Shown here one piece after another: positions 53,390 to 62,142 of a DNA stretch of 64,000 nucleotides. Origin of the DNA: Xylophilus sp. GW821-FHT01B05 (GTDB lineage: Bacteria > Pseudomonadota > Gammaproteobacteria > Burkholderiales > Burkholderiaceae_C); the NCBI GenBank assembly GCA_038961845.1, contig CP152408.1:1550001-1614000 (forward strand), in the 5' to 3' direction. The first letter of the stretch is position 1. Every line of letters begins with the position of its first letter. The notes under the pieces are model-generated. The model saw nothing but the letters and a program-made list of their open reading frames with translations, made no database searches and was not told the origin of the DNA. Both the position numbers and the translations under genes were made by a program.

Positions 53390-54943
53390 TCAGATCGAAG
53401 TCTCCTCGATCACACCCACCCAGTGGTCGGCGCCCAGGCCGCCCGCGGCATACACCGCCAGCAGCTTGAACACTTCGTCGCTGAAGCCGCCGATGTTCAG
53501 CACATCGTCACGCTCCTGCGCCTGGGTGGTCGCGTATGGCTGGATGTCAATGCAGACCATCCGGGCCTTCGGGTTGCGCTTCTTGAACGCCTCCCACTCC
53601 TGCATGGTCGCAGTACCGCGGCCACGTGCAGGGTCGGCCCACGATTCGTTGTCCGACACCAGCACCACCAGATCGGCTTGCGCCTTCTCGCGGTTCAGCA
53701 ACGCCAGCGGCGCGCTGCACGAAGTACCGCCACCGCCCACCGCCGCCAGCTTGGCTGCGTTGGTCATCACCGAATCGCGCGGATTCAGCTGCAACGACAC
53801 CACCTTCGTCTCGAAGGGCAGCACACGCGCATCCGCATTGCGGCGCAGCACAGCGGCAGCCACCAGCGCAGCCACGTCGATACAGCGCACCGCAGTGGTC
53901 GCCGAGCCGCGGTGGCCCGTCACGGGCGAGCTCATCGAGCCCGACACGTCGGGGCACACCACCACACGGCCCTCGAACTGCGGCACGTTGGCCAGCGCGA
54001 GTTCCATCGCGTCCTGCAGCGCTTCCTTCACCACGTGCGGCACCTCGGCGCCGGTTGCGGTGAAGGCCGCCATCAGCTGATACGGCAGCACACGCGCCTT
54101 GGCCACGGCCTGCGGGTCACGCAGCTTGGCGGCCACCGCCTCCGCGAGGCCCGGCAGTGCGAACACGCCATGGCGCGCAAAGGTGTTCAGGTTCTGACGC
54201 ACCATCTGCCACGAACCGCGCTGCGCGATCTGTGCCCATGCCTGCGTATCCAGTTCCAGTGCGGTCAGCATCTGGAACGGCACATCAGGCACTTCGAGCG
54301 AACGGTCTTGCTTGAAGCGTTCGAACGCCTGCGTCAACGGAGGCAGCGCCTCCAGCGCATACGGGCGACCGATCAACCATGCAAACCACGCGGCGCGCCA
54401 GGCTTCGGCGGGCTTCGGGTGAACCATCTTCACCACGTCGGCCAGCGAAGGCGTGTTGCCCACCGAGGCGTTCAGCAGTTGCGCTTCGGTCGCTTCGAGC
54501 AGCCATTGCTGCACCAGCTTCTTCGGACGCGTACCGAGCGACTTGCGGCCCACGGCACCTGAACGCAGCATCTGCACGAAGTTGCGCAGCATCTTGCCGT
54601 TGTCCACCACGCGAGGGAAAACCTTGGCGAGCAGCGCCACGTCGCGCACAGCCAGAGTTGCGGCCAGCAGCGCGGGCATGTCCTTCATCTGGCCGGCGCG
54701 GCGGGCGTACACGGCCGTCTTGGCCACGAACACCGGATCGACCTCGCGGGCCAGAGCCAGCACGGCGTCGAGCTGGTCCTTCGCTTGTGCGTAGAAGGTG
54801 TTGTTCAGGCAACCGGTGGCTGCGAGCTGCGCCAGCTGGTGCTTGGGCGACAGCGCGTAGGCGGCACCGCCGGCTTCGTTGCGGGCTGCGGCTTGCGGCT
54901 GCAGTGCGCCGCGCAGGGTCTGGAAGAGTTGCAGGTTGGCCAT
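53390..54943 (-). CDS. rsr: Rsr, bacterial Ro60 (TROVE/vWA domain) protein
   Basis: A 517-residue ring-shaped RNA-binding protein. HEAT-like TROVE repeats fill about residues 1-330 (for example FVAKTAVYARRAGQMKDMPA), followed by a vWA domain whose MIDAS motif is intact in VVCPDVSGSMSSPV. In bacteria Rsr binds Y RNAs and works with nucleases and the Rtc enzymes in RNA quality control. The start is ATG 54943 with AAGGAG upstream. It is the first gene after the sigma-54 promoter and is followed by four Y-RNA-like elements. Confidence 0.95.
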   Translation of the reverse strand: MANLQLFQTLRGALQPQAAARNEAGGAAYALSPKHQLAQLAATGCLNNTFYAQAKDQLDAVLALAREVDPVFVAKTAVYARRAGQMKDMPALLAATLAVRDVALLAKVFPRVVDNGKMLRNFVQMLRSGAVGRKSLGTRPKKLVQQWLLEATEAQLLNASVGNTPSLADVVKMVHPKPAEAWRAAWFAWLIGRPYALEALPPLTQAFERFKQDRSLEVPDVPFQMLTALELDTQAWAQIAQRGSWQMVRQNLNTFARHGVFALPGLAEAVAAKLRDPQAVAKARVLPYQLMAAFTATGAEVPHVVKEALQDAMELALANVPQFEGRVVVCPDVSGSMSSPVTGHRGSATTAVRCIDVAALVAAAVLRRNADARVLPFETKVVSLQLNPRDSVMTNAAKLAAVGGGGTSCSAPLALLNREKAQADLVVLVSDNESWADPARGRGTATMQEWEAFKKRNPKARMVCIDIQPYATTQAQERDDVLNIGGFSDEVFKLLAVYAAGGLGADHWVGVIEETSI

Positions 54944-55001
54944 TTGATTGCTCCTTGCGAGGTTCTTTTTGTTCAGTTGTTTTCTTGTGTGTGATCCTTA
55001 T

Positions 55002-55017
55002 TGCAATGGGTGTGCCA
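55002..55017 (-). promoter_or_regulatory. Sigma-54 promoter of the RNA-repair operon
   Basis: The minus strand reads TGGCAC-accca-TTGCA, a perfect -24/-12 element with the correct five-base spacing, about 60 bases before the rsr start. The gene for its expected activator, rtcR, lies divergently 140 bases away. Activator binding sites in the AT-rich 55020-55150 stretch could not be assigned. Confidence 0.92.
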
Positions 55018-55156
55018 GTGCTGGCCTGTTCGGCTTTGAATATTTCAAGTCCTTGATTTGGTTGAGATTTTTTTCACCTTAGACCTGATTGATCTCAAAA
55101 ATCCCAGAAGACTTATCCAGTTTTCTTATAATTTTTGCTAGCTATCTAGCGAATAA

Positions 55157-56776
55157 ATGAAAAAACCCATCGTCGTCATAGGCTTCCTCGGCACCCAGCT
55201 CGACGCCGGCCAGGGCGCTGGCCGCTGGAACAAGTGGCGCCCCACCGTCTCGCTCGCCCAGCACGAGGACATGGTCGTCTCGCGCATGGAGCTGCTCTAC
55301 ACGCTGCGCCACAAGGCGCTGGCGGAGCTGGTGAAGGCCGACATCGCCACCGTGTCGCCTGAGACCACCGTCAACCTCGTGCAATTCGACCTGGCCGACC
55401 CGTGGGACTTCGGCGAGGTCTACACGCGCCTGTATGACTGGGCGCGCGCCTACACCTTCGACACCGAGCGCGAGCAGTACTGGACGCACATCACCACCGG
55501 CACGCACGTGGCGCAGATCTGCATGTTTTTGCTGTCGGAGTCGCGCGTGGTGCCGGGCGTGCTCGCGCAGACCTCGCCCCCGAAGCGCCAGCGCGAGGGC
55601 GAGGCCGGCAAGTGCACGCTGATCGACCTTGATCTGTCGCGCTACGACGTGATCGCGCAGCGCTTCGGCGCGGAGCAGCGCGATGCGGTCGCCTTCCTCA
55701 AGAGCGGCATCGCCACGCGCAACGCGCGCTTCAATGCGCTGATCGACGAGATCGAGCGCGTGGCCGTGCGCTCGCGCGCGCCCATCCTGCTGGTGGGGCC
55801 GACGGGCGCGGGCAAGTCCTTCCTGGCGCGGCGCATGTTCGAGCTGAAGCAGGCGCGCCACCAGATGACGGGGCCCTTCGTCGAAGTGAACTGCGCGACC
55901 TTGCGTGGCGACGGCGCGGCCTCCACGCTGTTCGGGCACAAGAAGGGTTCTTTCACCGGCGCTGCGAGCGACCGCGCCGGGCTGCTGCGCACCGCGAACC
56001 AGGGCGCGCTGTTCCTCGACGAGATCGGTGAACTCGGGCCCGACGAACAGGCGATGCTGCTCAAGGCCATCGAGGAGAAGCGCTTCTTCCCGGTGGGTGC
56101 CGACAAGGAGGTGGAGAGCGACTTCCAGCTGATCGCCGGCACCAATCGCGACCTGCGCAGCGAGGTGGCGGAGGGGCGCTTCCGCGAAGACCTGTTCGCG
56201 CGCATCAACCTCTGGACCTATGACCTGCCCGGGCTTGCGCAGCGGCCCGAAGACATCGAGCCGAACGTCGACCATCTGCTGGCCCTTCACGCGGCCGAGA
56301 ACCACCGCGTGGTGCGCTTCAACGCCGAGGCGCGTGCCGTCTACCTGCGCTTTGCGCAGAGCGCGGATGCCTTGTGGAGCGGCAATTTCCGCGATCTGGC
56401 GGCCAGCGTGACGCGGCTGGCAACGCTGGCCGACGGCGGTCGCATCGCCGTGGCGCTGGTGGATGCCGAAGTCGCGCGCCTGCGCTGGCTATGGCGGCGC
56501 CCGGCGCAGGCGGCGGGCAAGGGCGCCCCGGACCTGGCCAGGCTGCTGGGGCCCGAGCGTGACACCGCGCTGGACCTGTTCGATCGCCTGCAGTTGGAGG
56601 CCGTGCTGCGCGTCTGCCGCCGCTCGCGCAGCCTGTCCGATGCGGGGCGCCAGCTGTTCCAGGCCTCGCGCCTGGAGCGCAGCGTGGTGAATGATGCCGA
56701 TCGCCTGCGCAAGTACCTCGCGAAGTTCGGTCTGTGCTGGGACGATCTACTGGGGTTCAGCGAGGAAAGTGCCTAA
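55157..56776 (+). CDS. rtcR: RtcR, sigma-54-dependent activator of RNA repair
   Basis: A 539-residue enhancer-binding protein. The N-terminal part (about residues 1-180) is the RtcR-specific CARF-like sensor domain, starting KKPIVVIGFLGTQLD. The AAA+ domain has GPTGAGKSF (Walker A), the sigma-54 contact loop as GSFTGA instead of the common GAFTGA, and ALFLDEIGEL (Walker B). A Fis-like helix-turn-helix is near the C-terminus (LSDAGRQLFQASRLERSV). It is known in other bacteria to sense RNA with particular ends and to switch on rtcBA. A TATAAT at 55127 may belong to its own promoter. Confidence 0.95.
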   Translation: MKKPIVVIGFLGTQLDAGQGAGRWNKWRPTVSLAQHEDMVVSRMELLYTLRHKALAELVKADIATVSPETTVNLVQFDLADPWDFGEVYTRLYDWARAYTFDTEREQYWTHITTGTHVAQICMFLLSESRVVPGVLAQTSPPKRQREGEAGKCTLIDLDLSRYDVIAQRFGAEQRDAVAFLKSGIATRNARFNALIDEIERVAVRSRAPILLVGPTGAGKSFLARRMFELKQARHQMTGPFVEVNCATLRGDGAASTLFGHKKGSFTGAASDRAGLLRTANQGALFLDEIGELGPDEQAMLLKAIEEKRFFPVGADKEVESDFQLIAGTNRDLRSEVAEGRFREDLFARINLWTYDLPGLAQRPEDIEPNVDHLLALHAAENHRVVRFNAEARAVYLRFAQSADALWSGNFRDLAASVTRLATLADGGRIAVALVDAEVARLRWLWRRPAQAAGKGAPDLARLLGPERDTALDLFDRLQLEAVLRVCRRSRSLSDAGRQLFQASRLERSVVNDADRLRKYLAKFGLCWDDLLGFSEESA

Positions 56777-56825
56777 AGCCCAATGAAATTAAGGGGTTGT
56801 AGCTATCTTATTGATAGCTTTATGG
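56769..56825. repeat. Rep3 copy after rtcR
   Basis: GTGCCTAAAGCCC, then GGGGTTGTAGCTATC and TTATTGATAGCTTTA, with the dyad AGCTATC/GATAGCT able to form a hairpin. It overlaps the last codons of rtcR and could serve as its 3' end. Confidence 0.72.
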
Positions 56826-56964
56826 CGATCTTCTCGGTAGCCAGACCCAGACGCGACATACAAAAAATACAATCACGCGCTTCCAGGCAGCAGCGCCACC
56901 GCTGGCGCCAGATCCGTACGCCGTGCCTGCCAGCACCGACCTCACCCCCGAAAGAGAGAATCCC

Positions 56965-57666
56965 GTGCGCATCGCGATACTCGAAGACGATCCCGACCAC
57001 GCCGCCGCGCTGGTGAAGCCGCTGGAGCGGCTGGGGCATGTGTGCTTTGTGTGCGCGGACGGCCGGGACTTCGTGCGCGGCCTGCCGCGCGAGAGCTACG
57101 ACATGTTCGTGCTGGACTGGCAGGTGCCGGGCCTGAGCGGGCCGGACGTGCTGGCCTGGATCCGCCGCCATCTGCCGCGCTCGATCCCGGTGCTGTTCGT
57201 CACCAGCCGCGACCAGGAAGAGGACATCGTCCAGGGCCTGGAGGCCGGTGCCGACGACTACATGGCCAAGCCGGTGCGCATGCATGAACTCATCGCCCGC
57301 GTTGGCGCGCTGCTGCGGCGCGCCTACCCGCCGCCTGAGCGCGATGCCGCGCCGGCCGTGGGCGCCTACACGTTCGACCTGCACCGCCGCGAGGTCCGCG
57401 TGGCCGGCGTGCCGGCGGTGCTCAAGCCCAAGGAGTACGCATTGGCCCTGTTCCTGTTCCGCAACATGGGGCGGCTGCTGTCGCACCAGCATCTGCTGGC
57501 CGAGGTCTGGGGTGCCGAAGGCATCGATTCCCGCACCGTCGCCACCCACATGTCCCAGCTGCGCCGCAAGCTGGCGCTGGGCCCGCAGCATGGCGTGCGC
57601 CTGGTGCCGGTCTACGGCTTGGGCTACCGCTTCGAGCAGGTGGCGGCCATGGAGGTGCAGCCATGA
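56965..57666 (+). CDS. OmpR/PhoB-family response regulator
   Basis: A 233-residue two-component regulator. The receiver domain begins VRIAILEDDPDHAAAL, has the phospho-acceptor Asp in MFVLDWQVPGLSG, and ends with the conserved Lys in DDYMAKPVR. The winged-helix output domain contains LKPKEYALALFLFRN and SRTVATHMSQLRRKL. The start is taken as GTG 56965, preceded by GAAAGAGAG; GTG 56923 would add 14 non-conserved residues. It overlaps the FecR-like gene by 4 bases and probably pairs with the CHASE2 histidine kinase two genes on. Confidence 0.9.
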   Translation: MRIAILEDDPDHAAALVKPLERLGHVCFVCADGRDFVRGLPRESYDMFVLDWQVPGLSGPDVLAWIRRHLPRSIPVLFVTSRDQEEDIVQGLEAGADDYMAKPVRMHELIARVGALLRRAYPPPERDAAPAVGAYTFDLHRREVRVAGVPAVLKPKEYALALFLFRNMGRLLSHQHLLAEVWGAEGIDSRTVATHMSQLRRKLALGPQHGVRLVPVYGLGYRFEQVAAMEVQP

Positions 57667-59336
57667 AGCGCCCGCCACTTCATCTGTTGCGCGGCGTTGC
57701 GGCCGCTGCGCTGGCGCTGGCTTTGCATGCGGGCGCGCAGACCGCGCCGGACGACGTGCAGCACACCGTGCAGCAGGGCGACACGCTGTCTTCGCTGGCG
57801 CAGCGCTACCTGGACGATGCGCGGCAGTGGCCGGCACTGGCCCAGGCCAACGGCAGCCCACGGCCGCGCCGGCTGCCGGTGGGCTCGGTGCTGCGCATTC
57901 CGGGCGAGTTGCTGCGCGCTACCGGCGGCAGCGCCCGGGTGCTGCACCTGTCCGGCACGGTGACCCAGGTCGATCCCGATGGCCGCGAGCGGCCGCTGGC
58001 GCTGGACGATGCGCTGGCGCAGGGCCAGCGCGTGCGCACCGCGCACAACGGCTTTGTCACGCTGGCGCTGGCCGATGGCTCGCAACTGCGGGTTGCGGGC
58101 GATTCCGACCTGCTGCTTGACCGGCTGCGGCCCGAGGTAGTGCGCCGCCGCGCGCAGACCCAGCTCGAGCTTCGCAGCGGCCGGGTGGAGTCGCGCGTGA
58201 TGCCGCAGACGCCTGCGGGCAGCCGCTTCGAGGTGCGCACGCCGCTGATGGCCGCAGGCGTGCGCGGCACGCGCTTTGGCGTGTCGGTGACTGCTGCCGG
58301 CGGCGCCTCCGGCGATGTGGAAGAGGGCCTGGTCGAGGTGCAGGCGCGCGACGACGCGCAGGCCGGCAGCGCGGTGGCGGTGCGCCCTGGCGAAGGCACG
58401 GCCATGGCGGCGGGCGAGCGCGCGCCGTCCGCGCCCACGCCGCTGCTGGCCGGCCCCGATCTGGCCGGGTTGCCGGCGCTGCACCAGCGGCCGCTGCTGG
58501 ATCTGCCGTTTCCCGCCGTGCCCGGCGCCGTGGCCTACCGTGGCTATGTCGCGCGCGACGCGGCGTTGGAGCAGGTCGAGGCCAACATGCTGGTGGCCAC
58601 GCCACGGCTGCGCTTCGAAGGCCTGGACGACGGCGACTACCAGGTGGCCGTGCGCGCCATCGATGCGCGCGGCATAGAAGGCCCGGCCACGCAGCGCGCG
58701 GTGCGCCTGAAGGCGCGCCCGCTGCCGCCGGCCACCTTGCAGCCGCTGCAGGACGAAGAGCTGACCAGCGGCACCGTGCTGCTGCAGTGGGCTGAAAGCC
58801 CGGGCGCCAGCGGCTATGCATTGCAGGTGGCGCAAGACGCGCAGTTCCAGCAACTGGTGGCCGACCAGCCGGCACTGGCCAAGAGCGAGTTCGTTCTGCC
58901 AGACCTGGCCTCGGGCATCTACCACTGGCGCGTGCGCACCCGCGCGGCCGGCCGCGACGGCCAGCCCGATGCCGGGCCCTATGGCGATGTGCGCAGCTTC
59001 TCGGTGCGGCGGCCCGCCGCGTTGGCGCAACTGGTTTCCGTGCCGGGCGAAGGCCTGGTGCTGCGCTGGGACGGCGAGCCGGGCCAGCGCTTCCTGCTGC
59101 AGGTGGCGCGCGACGAGGCCTTTGCGGACATCGTGCTGTCGCGGCAGATCGAGGACCGGCAGGCGCGGCTGCCACTGGCATCCGGGCGCTACTGGGTGCG
59201 CTTCCAGGCAACGGATGCAGACGGCTTTGTGCGCCGCTTCAGCAGCCCGCAGCAGCTGCGCATAGAGCCCGCGCTGCGCAGCGAGGACGGCAATCTGCCA
59301 CGCGCCTCGGACGGCAGTCGGATCTTGCTGGAGTGA
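57663..59336 (+). CDS. Exported LysM/FecR-domain protein
   Basis: A 557-residue protein with a signal peptide (about residues 1-26, ending AGA). A LysM domain follows (HTVQQGDTLSSLAQRYLDD), then a FecR domain (about residues 90-240; VRTAHNGFVTLALADGSQLR and PLMAAGVRGTRFGV). The C-terminal half contains fibronectin-like repeats (VQLRWxx-type strands such as VLLQWAESPGASGYALQV). This layout is often encoded beside CHASE2 proteins, as here. It may present an extracytoplasmic signal to the kinase. Confidence 0.88.
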   Translation: MKRPPLHLLRGVAAAALALALHAGAQTAPDDVQHTVQQGDTLSSLAQRYLDDARQWPALAQANGSPRPRRLPVGSVLRIPGELLRATGGSARVLHLSGTVTQVDPDGRERPLALDDALAQGQRVRTAHNGFVTLALADGSQLRVAGDSDLLLDRLRPEVVRRRAQTQLELRSGRVESRVMPQTPAGSRFEVRTPLMAAGVRGTRFGVSVTAAGGASGDVEEGLVEVQARDDAQAGSAVAVRPGEGTAMAAGERAPSAPTPLLAGPDLAGLPALHQRPLLDLPFPAVPGAVAYRGYVARDAALEQVEANMLVATPRLRFEGLDDGDYQVAVRAIDARGIEGPATQRAVRLKARPLPPATLQPLQDEELTSGTVLLQWAESPGASGYALQVAQDAQFQQLVADQPALAKSEFVLPDLASGIYHWRVRTRAAGRDGQPDAGPYGDVRSFSVRRPAALAQLVSVPGEGLVLRWDGEPGQRFLLQVARDEAFADIVLSRQIEDRQARLPLASGRYWVRFQATDADGFVRRFSSPQQLRIEPALRSEDGNLPRASDGSRILLE

Positions 59337-59342
59337 GATGGA

Positions 59343-59462
59343 GCACCCCCAGGCTACGCGCTTCGCGTCTTCGCCAACCCCCTTGCAGGAGCCTGTCCTG
59401 AGCCCGTCGAAGGGGGCACATCCTGCGGCCCGGCGGAGCCGGTTCCGCGGATGTCTTGGCAT
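59343..59462. repeat. Rep1 copy 3, interrupted by a Rep2-like block
   Basis: CCCCCAGGCTACGCGCTTCG, TCTTCGCCAACCCCC and TTCCGCGGATGT match the other Rep1 copies. Between the C-run and G-run arms lies GGAGCCTGTCCTGAGC followed by CCGTCGAAGG, a Rep2-type half palindrome absent from copies 1 and 2. Confidence 0.8.
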
Positions 59463-59526
59463 GGCCTGCTCCGCGGCCTTTGGCGTGTTGCATGCGCCGC
59501 GGGTAGCGCGCAGCGCCTGAGAACGT

Positions 59527-61863
59527 ATGGCAGCCTTCCAACGTAGCCGCCGCGTGCGCGCCGCCATCGTGCTGGCGGGCCTGGCCATGGCGGCTGTGCT
59601 GGGCTGGCAGGTGGGCCTGGGGCGGGCCGACCGCGCGCTGTATGACTTGTTCTCTGCCATCGCGCCGCCGGCGCCCAGCGACGAGGTGGTGATCGTCGCC
59701 ATCGATGAGCGCAGCCTGGCCGAGGTCGGCCGCTGGCCCTGGCCGCGCGACGTGCATGCCGACCTGGTCGAGCGCATCTCCGCGCAGTCGCCGGCGGCCA
59801 TCGGGCTGGACCTGCTGCTGTCCGAGCCCGACCCCGATCCCGCCGTGGACCGGCGCCTGGCCGCAGCCCTGCAGCGCAGCGGGCGCGTGGTGCTGCCGGT
59901 GTTCACCGTGCGCCTGCCCGGCGGCGTGGTGCAGCCCATGCTGCCGGTGGCGCCGCTGGCAGCCGCCGCGCGCGCGCTGGGCCATGTGTCGGTCGAGGCG
60001 GACGCCGATGGCGTGGTGCGCAGCGTGTTCCTGCGCGAGGGGCAGGGCGGCCGCTGGTGGGAGCACTTCTCGGTAGCCCTGCTGCAGGTGGCGGGGCGGC
60101 CACTGCCCACGCTGCTGCCGGGCCGGCGGGCGCCCCCGGCTGCGGCCAGCGATGGCGGGGATGCAGCCACCTGGCGGCGCGACCACTGGATGCACATCGC
60201 CTTTGCCGGCCCGGGCGGCAGCTACCGCACCGTGTCGGCCGCCGATGTGCTGCACGGCGATGTGCCCGATGGGCTGTTTCGCAACCGCGTGGTGCTGGTT
60301 GGCGCGGCCTCGTCCGGCCTGGGCGATGTCTATCCCACGCCGCTCACCGGCCATGCGCTGTACACGCCGGGTGTCGAGGTGTCGGCCAACATTGCCGGCG
60401 ACCTGCTGGCCGGCAGCGGGCGCCTGGCGGCCCTGCCGTGGCAGAGCGCGCTGTTCAGCCTGGCGGCGCTGGTGTTGTTCGTGCCGGTGCTGTGGCGCTT
60501 CTCGCCGCGCCGCTCGTTGCTGCAGACCGCAGCGGTGGTGCCGCTGGTGCTGGCGGCCAGCGCCCTGGCGCTGTACCTGGGGCGGCTGTGGCTGCCGCCG
60601 GTGGCGGCGCTGGTGGTGATGGCGGGCATGTACCTGGTGTGGAACTGGCATCGGCTGGAGACGGCCACCAACTTCCTGGACGCCGAGGTGTCCCGGCTGC
60701 GCCAGGGCGACTTGCTGCTGCCCACCGCCGACGCTGATGCGCAGCAGGGCGTGCAGTACGGCGCGGCCCAGGGCGACCTGGTGGACCGGCGCGTGCGGGC
60801 GCTGGCGCGCGCCGCCCATGACCTGCGCGCGCTGCACCGCTTCGTGGCCGCTGTGCTCGACAGCCTGCCCGACATCGCGCTGGTGGCCGCAGAAGACGGG
60901 CAGATCCTGCTGGCCAACCAGGCGGCGGCCGGCTACTTCGGGCAGGACGCGGCGGCCTTGCGCGGGCAGGACCTGTCGGCGCTGCTGCGGCAGTTGCTGC
61001 CGCAGCCCGGCGCAGAGCTGCGCGATGCACAGGGCCGTATCCACTTGGCGCGTGCCGCGCAAGGCACCGAATGCCGCGATCAGCGCGGCGCCGAGTTTCT
61101 GCTCAAGGCCGGACCGGCGGCTGACTTTGGCGGCGCCGTGCGCACCTGGATCGTCAGCCTGGTGGACATCACGCAGCTGCGGCAGGCCGAGCGCAAGCGC
61201 GACGAGGCGCTGCAGTTCCTCTGGCACGACCTGCGCTCGCCGCAGGCGGCGGTGCTGGCATTGCTGGAGCTGCACGCCGCCGACCCGGCCGACCTGCCCG
61301 CCCCCGAGCTGCTGAGCCGCATCCGCCGCCAGGTGGAGCGTACCCACGCGCTGGCGGAAGGCTTTGTGCAACTGGCCCGCGCCGAGTCGGTGGCGCTGCA
61401 GCGCGAGCCGGTCGATCTGGCCGACGTGCTGCTCGATGCGGTGGACGACTGCTGGAGCCTGGCGCGCGCAGGCCAGATCGAGCTGCACAACGCGCTGCCC
61501 GAGGGCGCGGCGCTGGTGCAGGGCGACCGTGGCCTGCTGACGCGCGCGGCGGTCAACCTGGTGCACAACGCGGTGAAGTTCAGCCGCCCCGGCACGCGTG
61601 TGGACTGCAGCCTGCAGCGCAGCGCAGACCGCTGGTGCCTGGCGGTGCGCGACCAGGGGCCGGGCATGGCGCCGGCAGAGCGCGAGCGGCTGTTCGAGCG
61701 CTTTGCGCGCGGCAAAGAGCCGCGTGCCGAAGGCGTGGGCCTGGGCCTGGCCTTCACCCGCACCGTGGCAGAGCGCCATGGCGGCCAGTTGGTGCTCGAC
61801 AGCACGCCCGGCGTGGGCAGTGAGTTCCGCATCCTGCTGCCGGCAGATTGCAAACAAAGCTGA
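59527..61863 (+). CDS. CHASE2-domain sensor histidine kinase
   Basis: A 778-residue membrane kinase. A first transmembrane helix (about residues 11-29) precedes an extracytoplasmic CHASE2 domain (VVIVAIDERSLAEVGRWPWP and the typical TPGVEVSANIAGDLL end). Three further helices (about residues 308-375) and a PAS domain follow. The H-box is FLWHDLRSPQAAVLALL, and the ATPase domain has NLVHNAVKFSRPG (N), DQGPGMAP (G1) and VGLGLAFTRTVAERHGG (G2). The partner is probably the response regulator at 56965. Confidence 0.92.
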   Translation: MAAFQRSRRVRAAIVLAGLAMAAVLGWQVGLGRADRALYDLFSAIAPPAPSDEVVIVAIDERSLAEVGRWPWPRDVHADLVERISAQSPAAIGLDLLLSEPDPDPAVDRRLAAALQRSGRVVLPVFTVRLPGGVVQPMLPVAPLAAAARALGHVSVEADADGVVRSVFLREGQGGRWWEHFSVALLQVAGRPLPTLLPGRRAPPAAASDGGDAATWRRDHWMHIAFAGPGGSYRTVSAADVLHGDVPDGLFRNRVVLVGAASSGLGDVYPTPLTGHALYTPGVEVSANIAGDLLAGSGRLAALPWQSALFSLAALVLFVPVLWRFSPRRSLLQTAAVVPLVLAASALALYLGRLWLPPVAALVVMAGMYLVWNWHRLETATNFLDAEVSRLRQGDLLLPTADADAQQGVQYGAAQGDLVDRRVRALARAAHDLRALHRFVAAVLDSLPDIALVAAEDGQILLANQAAAGYFGQDAAALRGQDLSALLRQLLPQPGAELRDAQGRIHLARAAQGTECRDQRGAEFLLKAGPAADFGGAVRTWIVSLVDITQLRQAERKRDEALQFLWHDLRSPQAAVLALLELHAADPADLPAPELLSRIRRQVERTHALAEGFVQLARAESVALQREPVDLADVLLDAVDDCWSLARAGQIELHNALPEGAALVQGDRGLLTRAAVNLVHNAVKFSRPGTRVDCSLQRSADRWCLAVRDQGPGMAPAERERLFERFARGKEPRAEGVGLGLAFTRTVAERHGGQLVLDSTPGVGSEFRILLPADCKQS

Positions 61864-61926
61864 ACCGCTACCCGGGCCGGGCACGGCTTCTTTCTAGACT
61901 GGATTTCCAATCGAAAGAAGCCTCTT

Positions 61927-62142
61927 ATGTCCGCCTCCCAGCCCTCGTCCGCGTCCGAAGAAAAAGCAGCAGCCCGGGGCCAGGACCGGGGCTTGCGAGA
62001 ACTGCCGGGCCTGCTGCAGCTCTTGCTCATGCTGATGGCGGCGGCCTTCGCGCTGGGCCTGGGCGGTTGCGCCCACACTGAGGCACCGCTGGCGCAGGCC
62101 GATCACCTGGAGGAAGGGGTCGCCCGGCCGCTTCGCCTCTGA
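61927..62142 (+). CDS. Small lipoprotein-like protein
   Basis: A 71-residue protein with a hydrophobic segment ending LGLGGCAHTEAP, where LGGC fits a lipobox with Cys near residue 48. The long polar N-terminus before it is unusual for a lipoprotein, so a later start is possible. Family not recognised. Its stop codon overlaps the ATG of the following sensor gene by one base, which suggests they function together. Confidence 0.55.
   Translation: MSASQPSSASEEKAAARGQDRGLRELPGLLQLLLMLMAAAFALGLGGCAHTEAPLAQADHLEEGVARPLRL

Noticed and set aside
55080..55150. IHF or RtcR binding sites in the rtcR-rsr intergenic region
   Set aside because: The AT-rich sequence has partial matches only; no confident site could be chosen.
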